Source: Blastomyces gilchristii SLH14081 (Eukaryota > Ascomycota > Eurotiomycetes > Onygenales > Ajellomycetaceae). From it: a DNA stretch of 64,000 bases. Position 1 is the stretch's first letter, and each line of letters begins with the position of its first letter. Location: the NCBI RefSeq assembly GCF_000003855.2, contig NW_003101658.1, positions 264,388 through 328,387 on the forward strand, in the 5' to 3' direction. The notes under the pieces are model-generated. The model saw only the letters and a program-made list of their open reading frames with translations, ran no database searches and was not told where the DNA came from. Made by a program: the position numbers and the translations under genes. This document shows, piece by piece, positions 10,883 to 21,870 of this stretch.

Positions 10883-13560
10883 ACATCAGTGATCAGTTAT
10901 TGAAAATAAATTATTATCTTTCTTAAATTATTATCATGTCTTCTGAATTCACTTCTTTTACTTCTTTTACTTCTATTGAAGATTTACAAACTCTTTAAGA
11001 AATTACTATGAATCACAAAGTCTATATTATTTATAATTTAATACAGAATACTCTCTTTCAATTATGATAAATAATCACTTCATTCTTCACATCTGATTTC
11101 AGGTCATAAAATTTATGAAAAACTCAATACAAATACTGAGATAAACTATGAAATAATTATCAATAGATTGTATTACAGATTACTGAAGAGTTATCTCTCT
11201 GCTATAATTACTATAACTTTATTCAGAAATATTTATTATAAACTAATTATAACTCTGAAGAAATTTTCTGATATCTGAAGTTATCAGAATACAGATAATA
11301 AAAGAAAAATAATCAGAAGATTACTACTGAGCTGATAAGTTACTCTATCAGATAATAATTTTTAATAATACTAACTTTCTAATTTGAAGAAAATCATATA
11401 AAAATAATTATATATCAGTACTCTGATTTTATAACTCTTATCTGATAACTTCTATGAATAATTACTTTGTATATATATATCTCTGAATCTTTCTTTTCAA
11501 TCAATTGAAAACTCTGAATTCTGAATACTTCTTTAAATACTTAATTCAAATCTTCATATTTTATATTAATTCTGTCTTCAGTTCAATCTTGAGATACATT
11601 ATAAAGTTAATATATAATATCTAGAATCAGAGTTGAAGAATTATTAAAGAGTATCTCTTACAGTAAATATATAAACTAGTATAAATAATCTTACATTTAT
11701 AAGAGTTATATATTATTACATTGATGAGAACTGAACTTATTAAGAGATATTAATTGAATTTGAATCATTAATCAGTAGTTATACTGAGAATTATATAACA
11801 GAGATATTAATAACTGTGATTAAAAATAACTATTAAGATATTAGTCTCAGTCTTCTTATAATTATAACTAATAATACTGTGAATAACTACACTATAATGA
11901 AGAGTTTAAAGCAAAAATTAACTTTGTATTTCTGAAATAATAAATAAGATTATATCTTCTATATTACTCATGTGATTCAACTTATAATACAAACACTGAT
12001 AAAGAATCTTAATATTAAGATGAAGAATAATAAGATAACTGATTCTTAAAATAAGAATAAGATGAAAGTGATTACTTAAGTAACTTTTATATTCACTTTA
12101 TAAAAGATAATATTTTTTAATAACACTTTTTAATATTACTTTTTAATAATGCTTTTTGATAATACTATTATTAATTTTAAATAGATTAGCTAATAATTTA
12201 AATATTACAGATTTAAAATATTATTAATGTGATTTGTATCTTCTCTAAATAATAATAATGATTTTATAATATTCAATAAATAAACAAATCAGTCATATCA
12301 CTGAATATAATACAGAATATTAGAATATAATAAAGTTTAATATATAAAATAACTATTCAGACTCTTTAATTATATCAGATAATTAATTATTGAATATAAT
12401 ACTCTAATCAGAAAAAGATTTAGATATTAAAACTTTCTAATATAAAGTAAACTCAGTTAAAATATATAATTAATTTACTGTTTCAGTTTTATAAGATAAC
12501 AAAGACAGTCTTAATCACTTATATATTAATACTGCAGTCAGTCTGATGAATGTATAACAGTTTATTTACTTATTTTAAGAAGTAGTTAAATCACTTAAAA
12601 AGAAATTCAGTCTGAGATAATACTATAGTACAGACTATTATTACTGTAAGAGATAAACTAATATATTACTACAGTAAAACTAAACAATCTTTTACAGAGT
12701 ATTATATTATAGCAGCTCTACTAGATCTCTTCTATTAAGTTAATATCTACACTTCTCAAGATTAAATAGAGAAGAAATGAGACTTATATATTAAATTAGT
12801 CTGAGACTACTACAATGTTAACTATCAGAGATTTGAATAAACAGATATTTAAGATATAAAGACAGTGAAATATAATTCTCTAGTAAGTAATAATCTTTGA
12901 TAATACTTTATATTATATAGAACTATAATACTAACTTTGAAATAGAACTTATATATATTGATTACAACTGAAAATCAGATAAAACTATATACTTATAAAA
13001 CTGAATTTAACTGCTATCTTTAAGATAATTTAATAAATTTACATATTAAATCAATTCTAGAGTTATGAAAAATTGTTGAGAGTATATATTTAACTATTAC
13101 ACTGATGATATATGATATTCTAATAATTTCATTGATAGAAGTGAGAATGAAGTAAAAGTTCAACTCAAGTTGAGATATTTATTACTATTATCAGAGACAA
13201 TTATAAGAAGAAATAATCAAGAAACTTATAATTATAAAACATGAAATTATCAGATAGTTTAATATCTCTAATCATAGTATATTAGAGAAGTGTAGTTTTT
13301 ATAAGAAAGTAAAGAATAAACTTGTACAAGAATATATTTAGTTATTTCATGAGTATTATCAATAATTGTTATCAAATTCTGATTATATAAGCAATCACTG
13401 AATAAACTGAATGAGACTGATTTTAATCTTCAGTCTTAGTCTTATTCTGATTTTGAAAGAATGATTATCTTTCACAGTTTATTCTGAGAAATTACTTTCA
13501 TTTCACTGTTCTTGAATTAAATCTGATCATTTTTCATATCATTTCTCTCAGAAATGATTC
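10883..13560 (+). pseudogene. Decayed coding-like stretch of unknown identity
   Basis: From an ATG at 10,937 the plus strand reads as a long protein-like frame broken only by TAA, TAG and TGA codons, which are the changes expected from CAA, CAG and TGG. The first codons encode a Ser/Thr/Phe-rich start (MSSEFTSFTSFTSIEDLQTL). Later parts are rich in Tyr, Asn and Ile. I could not recognise a reverse transcriptase, zinc knuckle, transposase or helicase motif, and I saw no LTR pair around it. It may be a gag or first open reading frame of another retroelement, but that is a guess. Base composition is like the neighbouring decayed elements. CG, CC and GG doublets are nearly absent, so it was probably repetitive when it was mutated. 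Confidence 0.35.
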
Positions 13561-16394
13561 ATTTTCAGATTTTTTTGAGACTTGGTTCTGGTGAGACTCA
13601 CGCTAAGAAATGTATAAGATCAGATTAAATGAGATCAAATGTGAAATTCATAGTTTCACCGGCCAGTCTACTGGTCTCAGACACGGTCACACGGTCAGTC
13701 TAAAAGTGATAGATAACAGAGGTTGCGGTGCTATTACTTTGTTTTTAAAATTCACACATTGCAATGAAATATTTCACAGCTGTTATGAAAATTATGATGT
13801 ACTGCTGTAGAGAGCAATTTCAATATTTTCCTCAATAAATGTACTCATCAAATGTAAGGGAATTTACTGAGATTGACTGATCAATTCCAGTTCAACTTGG
13901 TACATAGTTCAGTCATTGCTGACTTATTCAGTGCAATGAAGTCTGAAAGAGCATCTTCATCATTATTACACTTCTCTTTTCATGCAGCATCATCCAGCTC
14001 GGTAGAACAGAGAGGTGTAATGAATAACATCTTATAGAGATGTAATAAGAACAAGACTGCGCCAGGCCTCTTGTCAGATGAGTGACAGAAGTACACTGAT
14101 ATGATGAAGAAGAAGAAGCAACAATCATGTATGAAGAGCTAACTACTCATTTCATATATATTATTCTGTCTGTCATGATTACTCTAGAATCTTATGAGCT
14201 GAATCTTAGAACATTTAGAGCCTGATAATAATAACTTAATATATAATATATAATAATTTCATTATATAAAGTGAGTTCTGGGCCCTGGCACAAGTTTCAC
14301 TATGATAAAGATGATTCATATACTTATAAACACATTATCATTGAACATGAATCACAGATAACTGCTTTGAGATAAGAGTTCTGATCAGAAGCTCAGAAAG
14401 AAAAGCTAATAATATAATATAGCTTTCATTATGAATCTTACAGAGTATACTCATACATTGCACTGAATCTTTCTTGAAAGAGACATTATACAGAGTAAAA
14501 GCAAGTGTGATAAGTACATAGAAACAGAATAGTTAGAGAGACTTTGACTTTATTAAATACTGCATACTGAGAGTACAAGATGACAAAACAGAAAAAAAAT
14601 AACAGAAAAAAATAAAAAAGAGCAGATCAATAGTGTTTAATCTAAACAAGTGAGAATACTGATCTTTTTCAGATTATATATTGAATTTCATCATTTAATA
14701 TATTATCTGTTAGATATCAAACCTGGGTGATCTTCTCAGAGATTGATACTGACTCAGATATGAAACTCTGATACAATGATCAAACTTAGAAATTTGTATT
14801 GTAAAGAAAGCATTGTAAAGATTAAACAGATCTTATTATAATATAAATGAAATTATAGCATGTGATAAGAAAAGCATCTTTTCAAAATATTTTTCTTAAG
14901 TCATTGATTTATCTCTGAATAGAACAAGTTGCTCTGAGATGTAATTTTAAAAGCTTGATAAATGTAATATAACAGCTGAGTAGTCTGTTTCTTGAATCTT
15001 GATAATCATCACTTAAATGATGAGATCAGAGTGATGATTAACAGATATACTGATATTAATATTATATCATCTTTTACACTTTTCAGTTTAAATCAGTTCA
15101 TTTCATTTGATAATACTCTGCTGAGTCTCATCAAAATAAAGTTCTGCTGAATTAATTTCTCATGATACAGATGAATATCATAAGTCATATTATATATAAA
15201 TAATCTCATTTAACTGAATGATAGTCAATAGTGCCTTTCTCAAGCTGTCATAGTGTGAGTCAATTTAATTGAATGATTTCTCTTCAAGTCTTCTTTTGAG
15301 CTTCAGCAGAGGTGAAAGAGTCAGATGTTCATACTGACAGCATATTTTTCTAAATCAATTAAACTTTTTATACTTGATTTTCTTAAGAAATTCAATTGCA
15401 TCTGATTTGAAGTCTCTGAAACACAGCAATCAGACTAAGACTATTTCAATCAGAATGAGTATCTCTTCAAGCCTTTTAAATCTTAGAAATATTCTGCTTT
15501 TTTCAAAGAAGTCAAGTGCAAGTTCTTTAGAAATAAAATCTTTTTGAATCACTATAATCAATTGTTGAATGATAAGACTGAAATCACTATTTATCATTTA
15601 ATTATCTGATCAGTTGTGCTTGAATACAGTGTGAATTATGTTTGAAAACACTGAGTATAAAATTATCTCTTTTATGAATGTGAACACTGAAAGAAGTCTT
15701 CAACATGTTTAAATCATTAAAAAAAGAGTGTCAAAGTTAGATAGACTCTTAAGAATCAGTGTAATAGTTTCTGATGACAGACTTGTAATACAGCAGTCTG
15801 CTTCATTAATGAATTTGAATAGAGTATTCATTGTTATAAGGTGAAAAACAGAGAAGAATAGAGAAAGTGAATGAATCTTTGATGTGACTCTATATATATC
15901 TCAGCAGTCTTAGCATCTTATCACTTGCACTTATAAATTAAGTAACAGAAAATCACACTAATTATGTCTCACTTTCAGACAACATTGATGAATAATCATT
16001 CATGAATAAATATTTTTAAATAACTAAGTGCTATGAACTATGATCATTGTTTTACTCTTGTAATTAAACTTTCATGAATTACTAATCTTATCAAAGAGAA
16101 ACAAAAAAATGCATGTATAACAGAAAATCAAACAAGATGTATTTCTTATTATTATTTATACAGAAGAGCAATAATGAAGTATTATTAAATATTTATTCAG
16201 TGCAAAGATGAAACAAGTTGAATGAATTGTAGCTAAACTGTAAACTGTGTCTACAGAAAGAAAGAACTTATATTGAAATACTGTAAGCAGTAAATATTCT
16301 ATCTGAAGAAGTGTAAACATTGCTATTCATTACATCTACAGTTAATAAGTTTAAATAACTAAATATCTAGAGATGACTGAAGCTTAAAGACTCT
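13561..16394. other. AT-rich stretch without a recognisable gene
   Basis: Mostly AT-rich sequence lacking CG and CC doublets. A few less mutated islands stand out: 13,570-13,760 (contains CACCGGCCAGTCTACTGG, a small hairpin, and CACGGTCACACGGTCAG), 14,055-14,075 (GCGCCAGGCCTC) and 14,280-14,290 (GGGCCCTGGC). Open frames up to 66 codons are present, but none shows a known motif. The islands may be the ends of further mobile elements, but no matching inverted or direct partner was found by eye. Confidence 0.4.
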
Positions 16395-16408
16395 GTCACT
16401 TTCTAGAA
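16395..16408. repeat. Target-site duplication of SINE-1, left copy
   Basis: GTCACTTTCTAGAA, repeated exactly at 16,785-16,798. The 14-bp length is typical of target-primed reverse transcription by LINE machinery. Confidence 0.9.
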
Positions 16409-16706
16409 TTATTATTATTATTATTATTATTCTTTCATTATACTCATATGCAAGCGGAGCTTATGATAAGTCCTTGCGTGATGTTAAATACAGGTTAAGT
16501 GTTGATTATACAGGAGGAAATACAGGTGTTGAGACCACATCAAGATAACAAGAACATAGGAAAATACAAAGAAGTGACAATTAGATACATGCAATAATAA
16601 CTTCCCAGTTCAGGAACATAGAGCGATTCATTGAAGCGATTTGTACACCTCTGTATTTATTAGAAACCTGAGGTGCTTGAGTTCCAGATTTAATGTATTC
16701 TCTGCG

Positions 16707-16717
16707 GGTTTCAAACC
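16707..16717 (-). promoter_or_regulatory. Pol III B box of SINE-1
   Basis: Minus strand GGTTTGAAACC fits the B-box pattern GGTTCGANNCC with one change. It is enclosed by complementary GTGGG and CCCGC, as in a tRNA T-arm. Confidence 0.7.
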
Positions 16718-16738
16718 CACGTGTCTTGGTTTCCCACA

Positions 16739-16749
16739 CCAAGGTGCTA
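16739..16749 (-). promoter_or_regulatory. Pol III A box of SINE-1
   Basis: Minus strand TAGCACCTTGG fits the A-box pattern TRGCNNA-Y-GG. It lies about 30 nt upstream of the B box at 16,707-16,717, a normal tRNA-like spacing. Confidence 0.65.
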
Positions 16750-16784
16750 CCGGGTGGCTGCATTAATCATTCAGTCACCGGGGC

Positions 16785-16798
16785 GTCACTTTCTAGAA
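16785..16798. repeat. Target-site duplication of SINE-1, right copy
   Basis: GTCACTTTCTAGAA, identical to 16,395-16,408. It directly abuts the SINE head. Confidence 0.9.
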
Positions 16799-17639
16799 GC
16801 TTTCACACATTATGAGAAAATACTGACACAATAGTGAACTCTTACTGAGAAGTAGTCATATGATCTATATTCATAAGTGATAAAATTGACAAACTGAAAT
16901 AATTCAAAGAAAAACCAAAGAGAGAGATAAAAAAAGAGAAGAAAGAGTAAATAAATAAAGACATATATAAAAAAACACATACAAAGAAAATATCATATCA
17001 TGAGTATAGATCAGATAAACATTGAGTGAGAATATAATAGATAATATTAATAGAACTTCTGAGCTGAAATGAAATCTGAGAAGTGAAATAAGATTAAATG
17101 AAGAGAACAGAAGTAAATAAGAAAACAATTAAGATAGATATAGTATAAAATAAATCAAGACTGAAATTGATATTAATATATTACATTAGATAAAGATTCT
17201 GATTAATTATTATTCTCTGTATAATCTCTCATTAACTTACTCTCTTATATATGAATTTCAGAATTCACTATCTTTTCAACCAGTCACTTCTACTCTGTGA
17301 AGAGACATCAGCTTGAGACATATCAGAAGTGATCACTTCATTTCATAATAAAGAGAGATTTCTGTAAGTGAAGATTATATGTAAAGCTGTGACAGTCTCT
17401 TTATAGCAGCTGTTAAGATATTCTCACTTAACAGCATTCATGTTTTCTCAGTCTCAACTTTATATTTCAAGTATAGAAAGAAGTAAAAGAATAATAATAT
17501 TTTAATAATGATACTGAAGTGCTTATACAAAGTAAGAAGAAGCTTTCTCATGTATTAGAGAGTAGAATACTATGTACAGTTATAATGTGATTATAGAAAT
17601 ATATTTTGAAAATTAAAAGCATCTTACAATCAGAGTAGT
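16799..17639. other. AT-rich stretch, no gene recognised
   Basis: AT-rich sequence with a purine-rich segment at 16,905-16,980. A 74-codon minus-strand frame here is only low-complexity Phe/Leu/Ser and shows no family resemblance. It could be the 3' flank of the recombinase pseudogene to the right. Confidence 0.35.
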
Positions 17640-19800
17640 AATACTCTACTTACTTTGAAAAGTCTCTGTTTATCAGATACATATCATCAATGTGATTCTT
17701 TAAGATATACTTACTACTGAAGATGTATTACTGTGCTGCTGAGTAATAATTCAGATTGTCTAAACAGTCAGAGTACTGTAAATCTGTCAGACTCTGAATT
17801 GAAAAGTTGACTGAGAAAGACTTATTTCATACCAGCTCTGTGAGAATGATCTTGAATATCAGATGCTTGAGCATGTGAAGACAATAAAGAGTAAGACAAA
17901 GTTTCAGAAATTGAATACAATTCTTGAGTAACTGTGACTCAGAGACAGTACTTGCATTCTGATTTTAAAAGTTGAGATCAGCTAATTTCTTTCATTCTGA
18001 AAGAATCAGAGATGTATCTGAAACAAAGCTAGTATTCTGATCATGATAATTTTTCTCAATGATATCATTACTGACATTTTCAAAGAAGTTGTGATATATC
18101 TTATTAAAGACTTTCTTTTACAATTTCTTCTATCTGAATTGAATTCATCAGTTCAGTATACAGTATCTGCAATCTTTAACTATATCTTATACATTCTTTA
18201 ACTGTCTGTACTGTGCAATGAGATCATTTCAAAGACACTGATATTCATGCTTTAATTTTCTCAGCTTTATATCTTTCTTAATCATTTTCTTCTGATCATC
18301 ATTTAGATGTTTTGAAGTGAAGAGATCACAGATAAGATCTGAATAATAGAAGAGTTCAATCAGAGTATCTTTGATTACTGTTTCAAGAAACACTGACTGT
18401 ATATTTATATTCATATATTGATTGACATATTTCTGAAAGATATGACTCTCTGCATAATTCATTATATAATTTCTCTGATGTTTGATTGTATTCTCTGCAT
18501 AGCAGTATATATCAGAGACTCTATATATTCTCTAGCTATGAGAATAAATCAATCATTGAAGTGCACTGCAGCTTTCTTTCTATACTTGTATAATAAGCTC
18601 AGATTTTCAAGATCTGTGTCTATACATAACTTTGCCTCATTCTCTTTAAATTAAACTGCTGTTAGAGCTCTTGTTGAATGAGTAGTTCAGTTTTTATATA
18701 CATCACAGACTTCAGGTCAGAACACAGACATGTCTCTTATAAAAGCTTTAAAATAAATTGATGTGCTTTTTCTGTGTGCTGGCACTTTGATATGATGTCA
18801 GATATCTCAAGACTTCTTGATATACTCACTGCTGAAGGTCTGATTTATAAATACAAACTCTATTATATTCTGAATGATATAAAATGCTAGATTATCATTT
18901 TATTCAGTGTATATAAAGATTGAACTGAAGATAAAGATCAGTTCTAAATTTAAAAGATAAGTCAGTGATAGAACTTACAGCTTACTCTTATTCTGCTTAT
19001 CTTTATTAAGTCAATATATCATTCTTATAAGAAGAATCTGATAGAATGAATACTTGAGATCTGTAATTATGAAGAGTTCAAGATCTTCTTAGAGAAGAGT
19101 ATTATTCATTCTGCAGTACTCTAAGCTTTTAAGAATGATTTCTAAGTGTGTAGATGTTACTGTCATTATCTTCTGTATTATTCTATACTAACTTCTCTAT
19201 CTATGTGTTGAAAAGAACACTGCAGATAGAGCTGCAGTATATAAAAGATAGAGAAGAGAATCTGTATTATAAGATGACTGAGACTTAACTATCTTATATA
19301 GACTGTATTCAATTTTGATTATAGTACAGATGAGCTACAGAAACAGTGAGATATATCTGTTGAATTCATAATACAGATAAATATATCTCTTTTATCTTAT
19401 GCTTCAGATTATAGAGAAAGTCTTTATTCATCTCATAGTAATAATATATTCTTCAGAAATGAACCAGTATAAGAAAGCCTGATAGAGATTTCACATTATA
19501 CTTATCAAGATATCAGTGTAGAAAGATCTTAACAAGATTCATTATTAAATTCTTCATCTAGTAGTATAAAATGAGTGAATTAAGCTTCTTCTCAATGAAT
19601 CTAAAGAAATAAGTAAATGATTAGAAGAATGAAGAGAGTTATACAAACTTATCTTTTATAGCAGTTTCTTATCTGCTGCATGCTAACTTTTGTTAAATTC
19701 TCAAGATCTGATTTAACATCTTGAGATGAACTGTGAACAATCTTCATATAATAATTCTTATATTTTTCAATTTAAGGTTTATTCATCATGATAAGGCTCA
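17640..19800 (-). pseudogene. Decayed DUF3435 tyrosine recombinase (Crypton/Starship-captain type)
   Basis: A minus-strand relic of about 700 codons, broken by stops. In order from the N-terminal side it shows a segment near 19,000-19,100 resembling the DUF3435 block with DLELF and LLIRM. Next comes a block at 18,770-18,860 (FINQTFSSEYI, then VPAHREKAHQFILK) like the family's AFADGAF...VP...LPL. The best preserved part is the C-terminal recombinase core at 18,229-18,462: HQR upstream, then IMNYAESHIFQKYVN, which matches the family's H-x-x-R...IMGHA-S-IFQ-Y with the nucleophilic Tyr kept. A C-terminal zinc-finger remnant lies at 17,640-17,760 (SSKYILKNHIDDMYL, normally L-H-DD-HL). DUF3435 proteins are tyrosine recombinases; some drive giant Starship elements and related ones belong to Cryptons. 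Which type this one is cannot be said. The start codon is not resolved. The gene is clearly inactive. Confidence 0.75.
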
Positions 19801-21057
19801 GATCTTGATACTAAATAGAATAGAAGAACACAATTTTGTATGAAATGAAAAGCAATTCATGTATATTTCATCTGAGACACACTTGAGGGCATAGTGGTAT
19901 ATATACCCAGCCATGATGAATTTGATTGCTTTGATCCTCATGAGTTGAGTCTGAATAGAAGCGCTGGTATCAGTAAATTTAGTAAAAGTGATTACTCAGT
20001 AACTGAACACTCAATAAAAGCAGTGAGCTCTTCAAAATGAAGTGCTATATAAAATGTACTTAAGGCCACAATCAGTGCAATCAAATTAAGCGTCACTCAG
20101 AGTCACTCTGTACTCCGTAGGTCACGCAGACAAGGCCTCTGACTCGCGCAATGAGCGTCAGAGAGAGCTAAAAATCATCATTATATTCTTCTTCTCTTGA
20201 ACTTGAACTAACTCTGAATAAACAAGAACTGCAGTTCATTCATATATATTTAATTCCAGAAGAATGGTGATATTTTGATAATGAATAATGTACAGTAATT
20301 ACAGTACAGTACTTCCTTCTTTTTACTTTCTGATGATCAGGTTAGTTATTCTCTGCTTGAATTGACAGACAAACAGTTCTCTAGCAGATATGTGTGTACA
20401 TGTACAGAGTACATGTATGTTCAATATACCTAGCTCTAGAAGAATGTAAAGAGTGACAGCTTTTCTTTTTCTTTTCTTTTCTTTTTCTTCTTCCTGTCTT
20501 GCAGAATCAGAAGTTATCAGTATAGTATACAGTTTCAGAATTTCTTCTAGAAATGAAGTGGTTTTTTGCTCTCTCTTTTCTCTGCTCTGATATGATCAGT
20601 TACTATTATTTCTCTTCTTTTCTTCCTGTACAGAGAAATATAATAATAATAGAAAATATCAGAAATATATTCAATCACTCTCACTACTCTGTACTCTGTA
20701 CTATACTGAATTCAAGATTGAGAGAGACTGTGCCTTCATTTCTACTGTGTGAAATCAACAACAGTTCAGCAGATAAAAGTTAGTTAAGACAGAGAAGTTC
20801 TTTCATATAATAGTGTTCAATTGAGAGAATTTCATCATTCTTCTTAAAAAGTCTTCTACTCTTCTCTTCTTCTTCTCATGTCAGATATCAGGCACAATGT
20901 TCATAATTTACTGATTGAAGAGTTATTATTATATACTCTGTAGTTACTGCACTGAGAAACAGCTCAAGAGTCAAAGCACAGACTCAGATTGAATGAAGTT
21001 TTCTCAGAAGAAATGTTACTTAGTGATAAGAATTTAAGCACAAAGTTGAACTAATCA

Positions 21058-21088
<31 letters not shown>

Positions 21089-21870
21089 TATTAAGACTCT
21101 GACATGATATGACTGCTAGTTATTATTATTATTAAGAAACTGTCACAGCATTTTATTAACTTATATAAGTCATATAATTAATTACCTAGTTACTAGTTAA
21201 GAAACAGAAGAGTTAAGACAGACACAGTGATTAATCACATTATTATTCTACTAATCTCACTGACTGTTGCATTTCCTCTCCTCTATTCACTCTCTATTCA
21301 ACTATTAATCAAGTCACAGACAAGTTCTTCACTTTAGTAGAGCTCTGGTTGAAATATCAGAAGAAAAAAGAAAGTTGAAGAAGAGATGAATAAAAAGTTA
21401 TTCAGTGCAGTGCTCAGTGCAGTGTTCACTGTCTCAGATAAGGTGAACACACTGATAGATACAGAGTACAGAGTAGATAGATATGATATAAGCCTTAGAA
21501 CAAAGATATCACTGTGAAGAAGAAACACTGAATGATTTCTTTTATAAACTGTTGTTAGAACTCTCTAGATCTAGATCTTATTAATTGCTTTTCTCAGTAT
21601 CTTCACCACAAGTCAGGAGACAGAAGAAAGAAAGATAAGAAAGAAAGAAAGAAAAGAAAGAAAGAAAAGAGGCTCTCAGCCCAGCTCAGCTTGGCTGTGA
21701 ATGAGATGAGTTTGTGTCTGAGTTGTAATAAGAACATGTGTTGGATAATGTGACAGTTTCATGTGCTTTTTGTGTCTTTTCAAAAACCTCAATAACATCT
21801 TGTCTTGTCTTGTTCTTTCTTGAGATGTTCTTTTGAATTCAATCTTACTTACACAATTTACATGCTGCTA
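19801..21870. other. Mixed AT-rich non-coding stretch with microsatellites
   Basis: Contains a less mutated island at 19,880-20,165 (for example ACTCCGTAGGTCACGCAGAC and ACTCGCGCAATGAGCGTCAG), upstream of the recombinase pseudogene. It also contains a near-palindrome at 20,399-20,419 (TACATGTACAGAGTACATGTA) and pyrimidine tracts at 20,460-20,495. A (TTA)n microsatellite lies at about 21,057-21,090 and an AAAGAAAG purine tract at 21,622-21,672. Short open frames (up to 76 codons) show no recognisable motif. The composition rises to that of the gene-bearing region at about 21,870. Confidence 0.4.

Larger units (their letters stand above)
16409..16784 (-). mobile_element. SINE-1: intact tRNA-derived SINE
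   Basis: A 376-bp non-coding retroposon read on the minus strand. The head (from 16,784) begins GCCCCGGTGACTG and contains RNA polymerase III promoter boxes. The A box TAGCACCTTGG is at 16,749-16,739. The B box GGTTTGAAACC is at 16,717-16,707, with T-arm-like flanks GTGGG and CCCGC. Between the boxes an anticodon-arm-like hairpin (CTTGGT, 7-nt loop GTGGGAA, ACCAAG) could be drawn as tRNA-Pro(GGG). No acceptor stem pairs, so this is not a working tRNA. The body is followed by an (ATT)n tail (about 16,409-16,431) and both ends abut a perfect 14-bp TSD. Unlike the sequence around it, it keeps CC, GG and CG doublets. It therefore inserted after that DNA had been mutated, or was too short to be targeted. 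Mobilisation by a LINE elsewhere in the genome is inferred. Confidence 0.85.

Noticed and set aside
16690..16760. Possible tRNA-Pro(GGG) gene on the minus strand
   Set aside because: T-arm and anticodon-arm-like hairpins exist, but the acceptor strands do not pair and the D-arm is weak. The flanking 14-bp duplications and (ATT)n tail show it is the head of a SINE.
18418..18654. Plus-strand open frame of 78 codons
   Set aside because: It overlaps the minus-strand DUF3435 core, which matches a known family, and is best explained as its antisense shadow.
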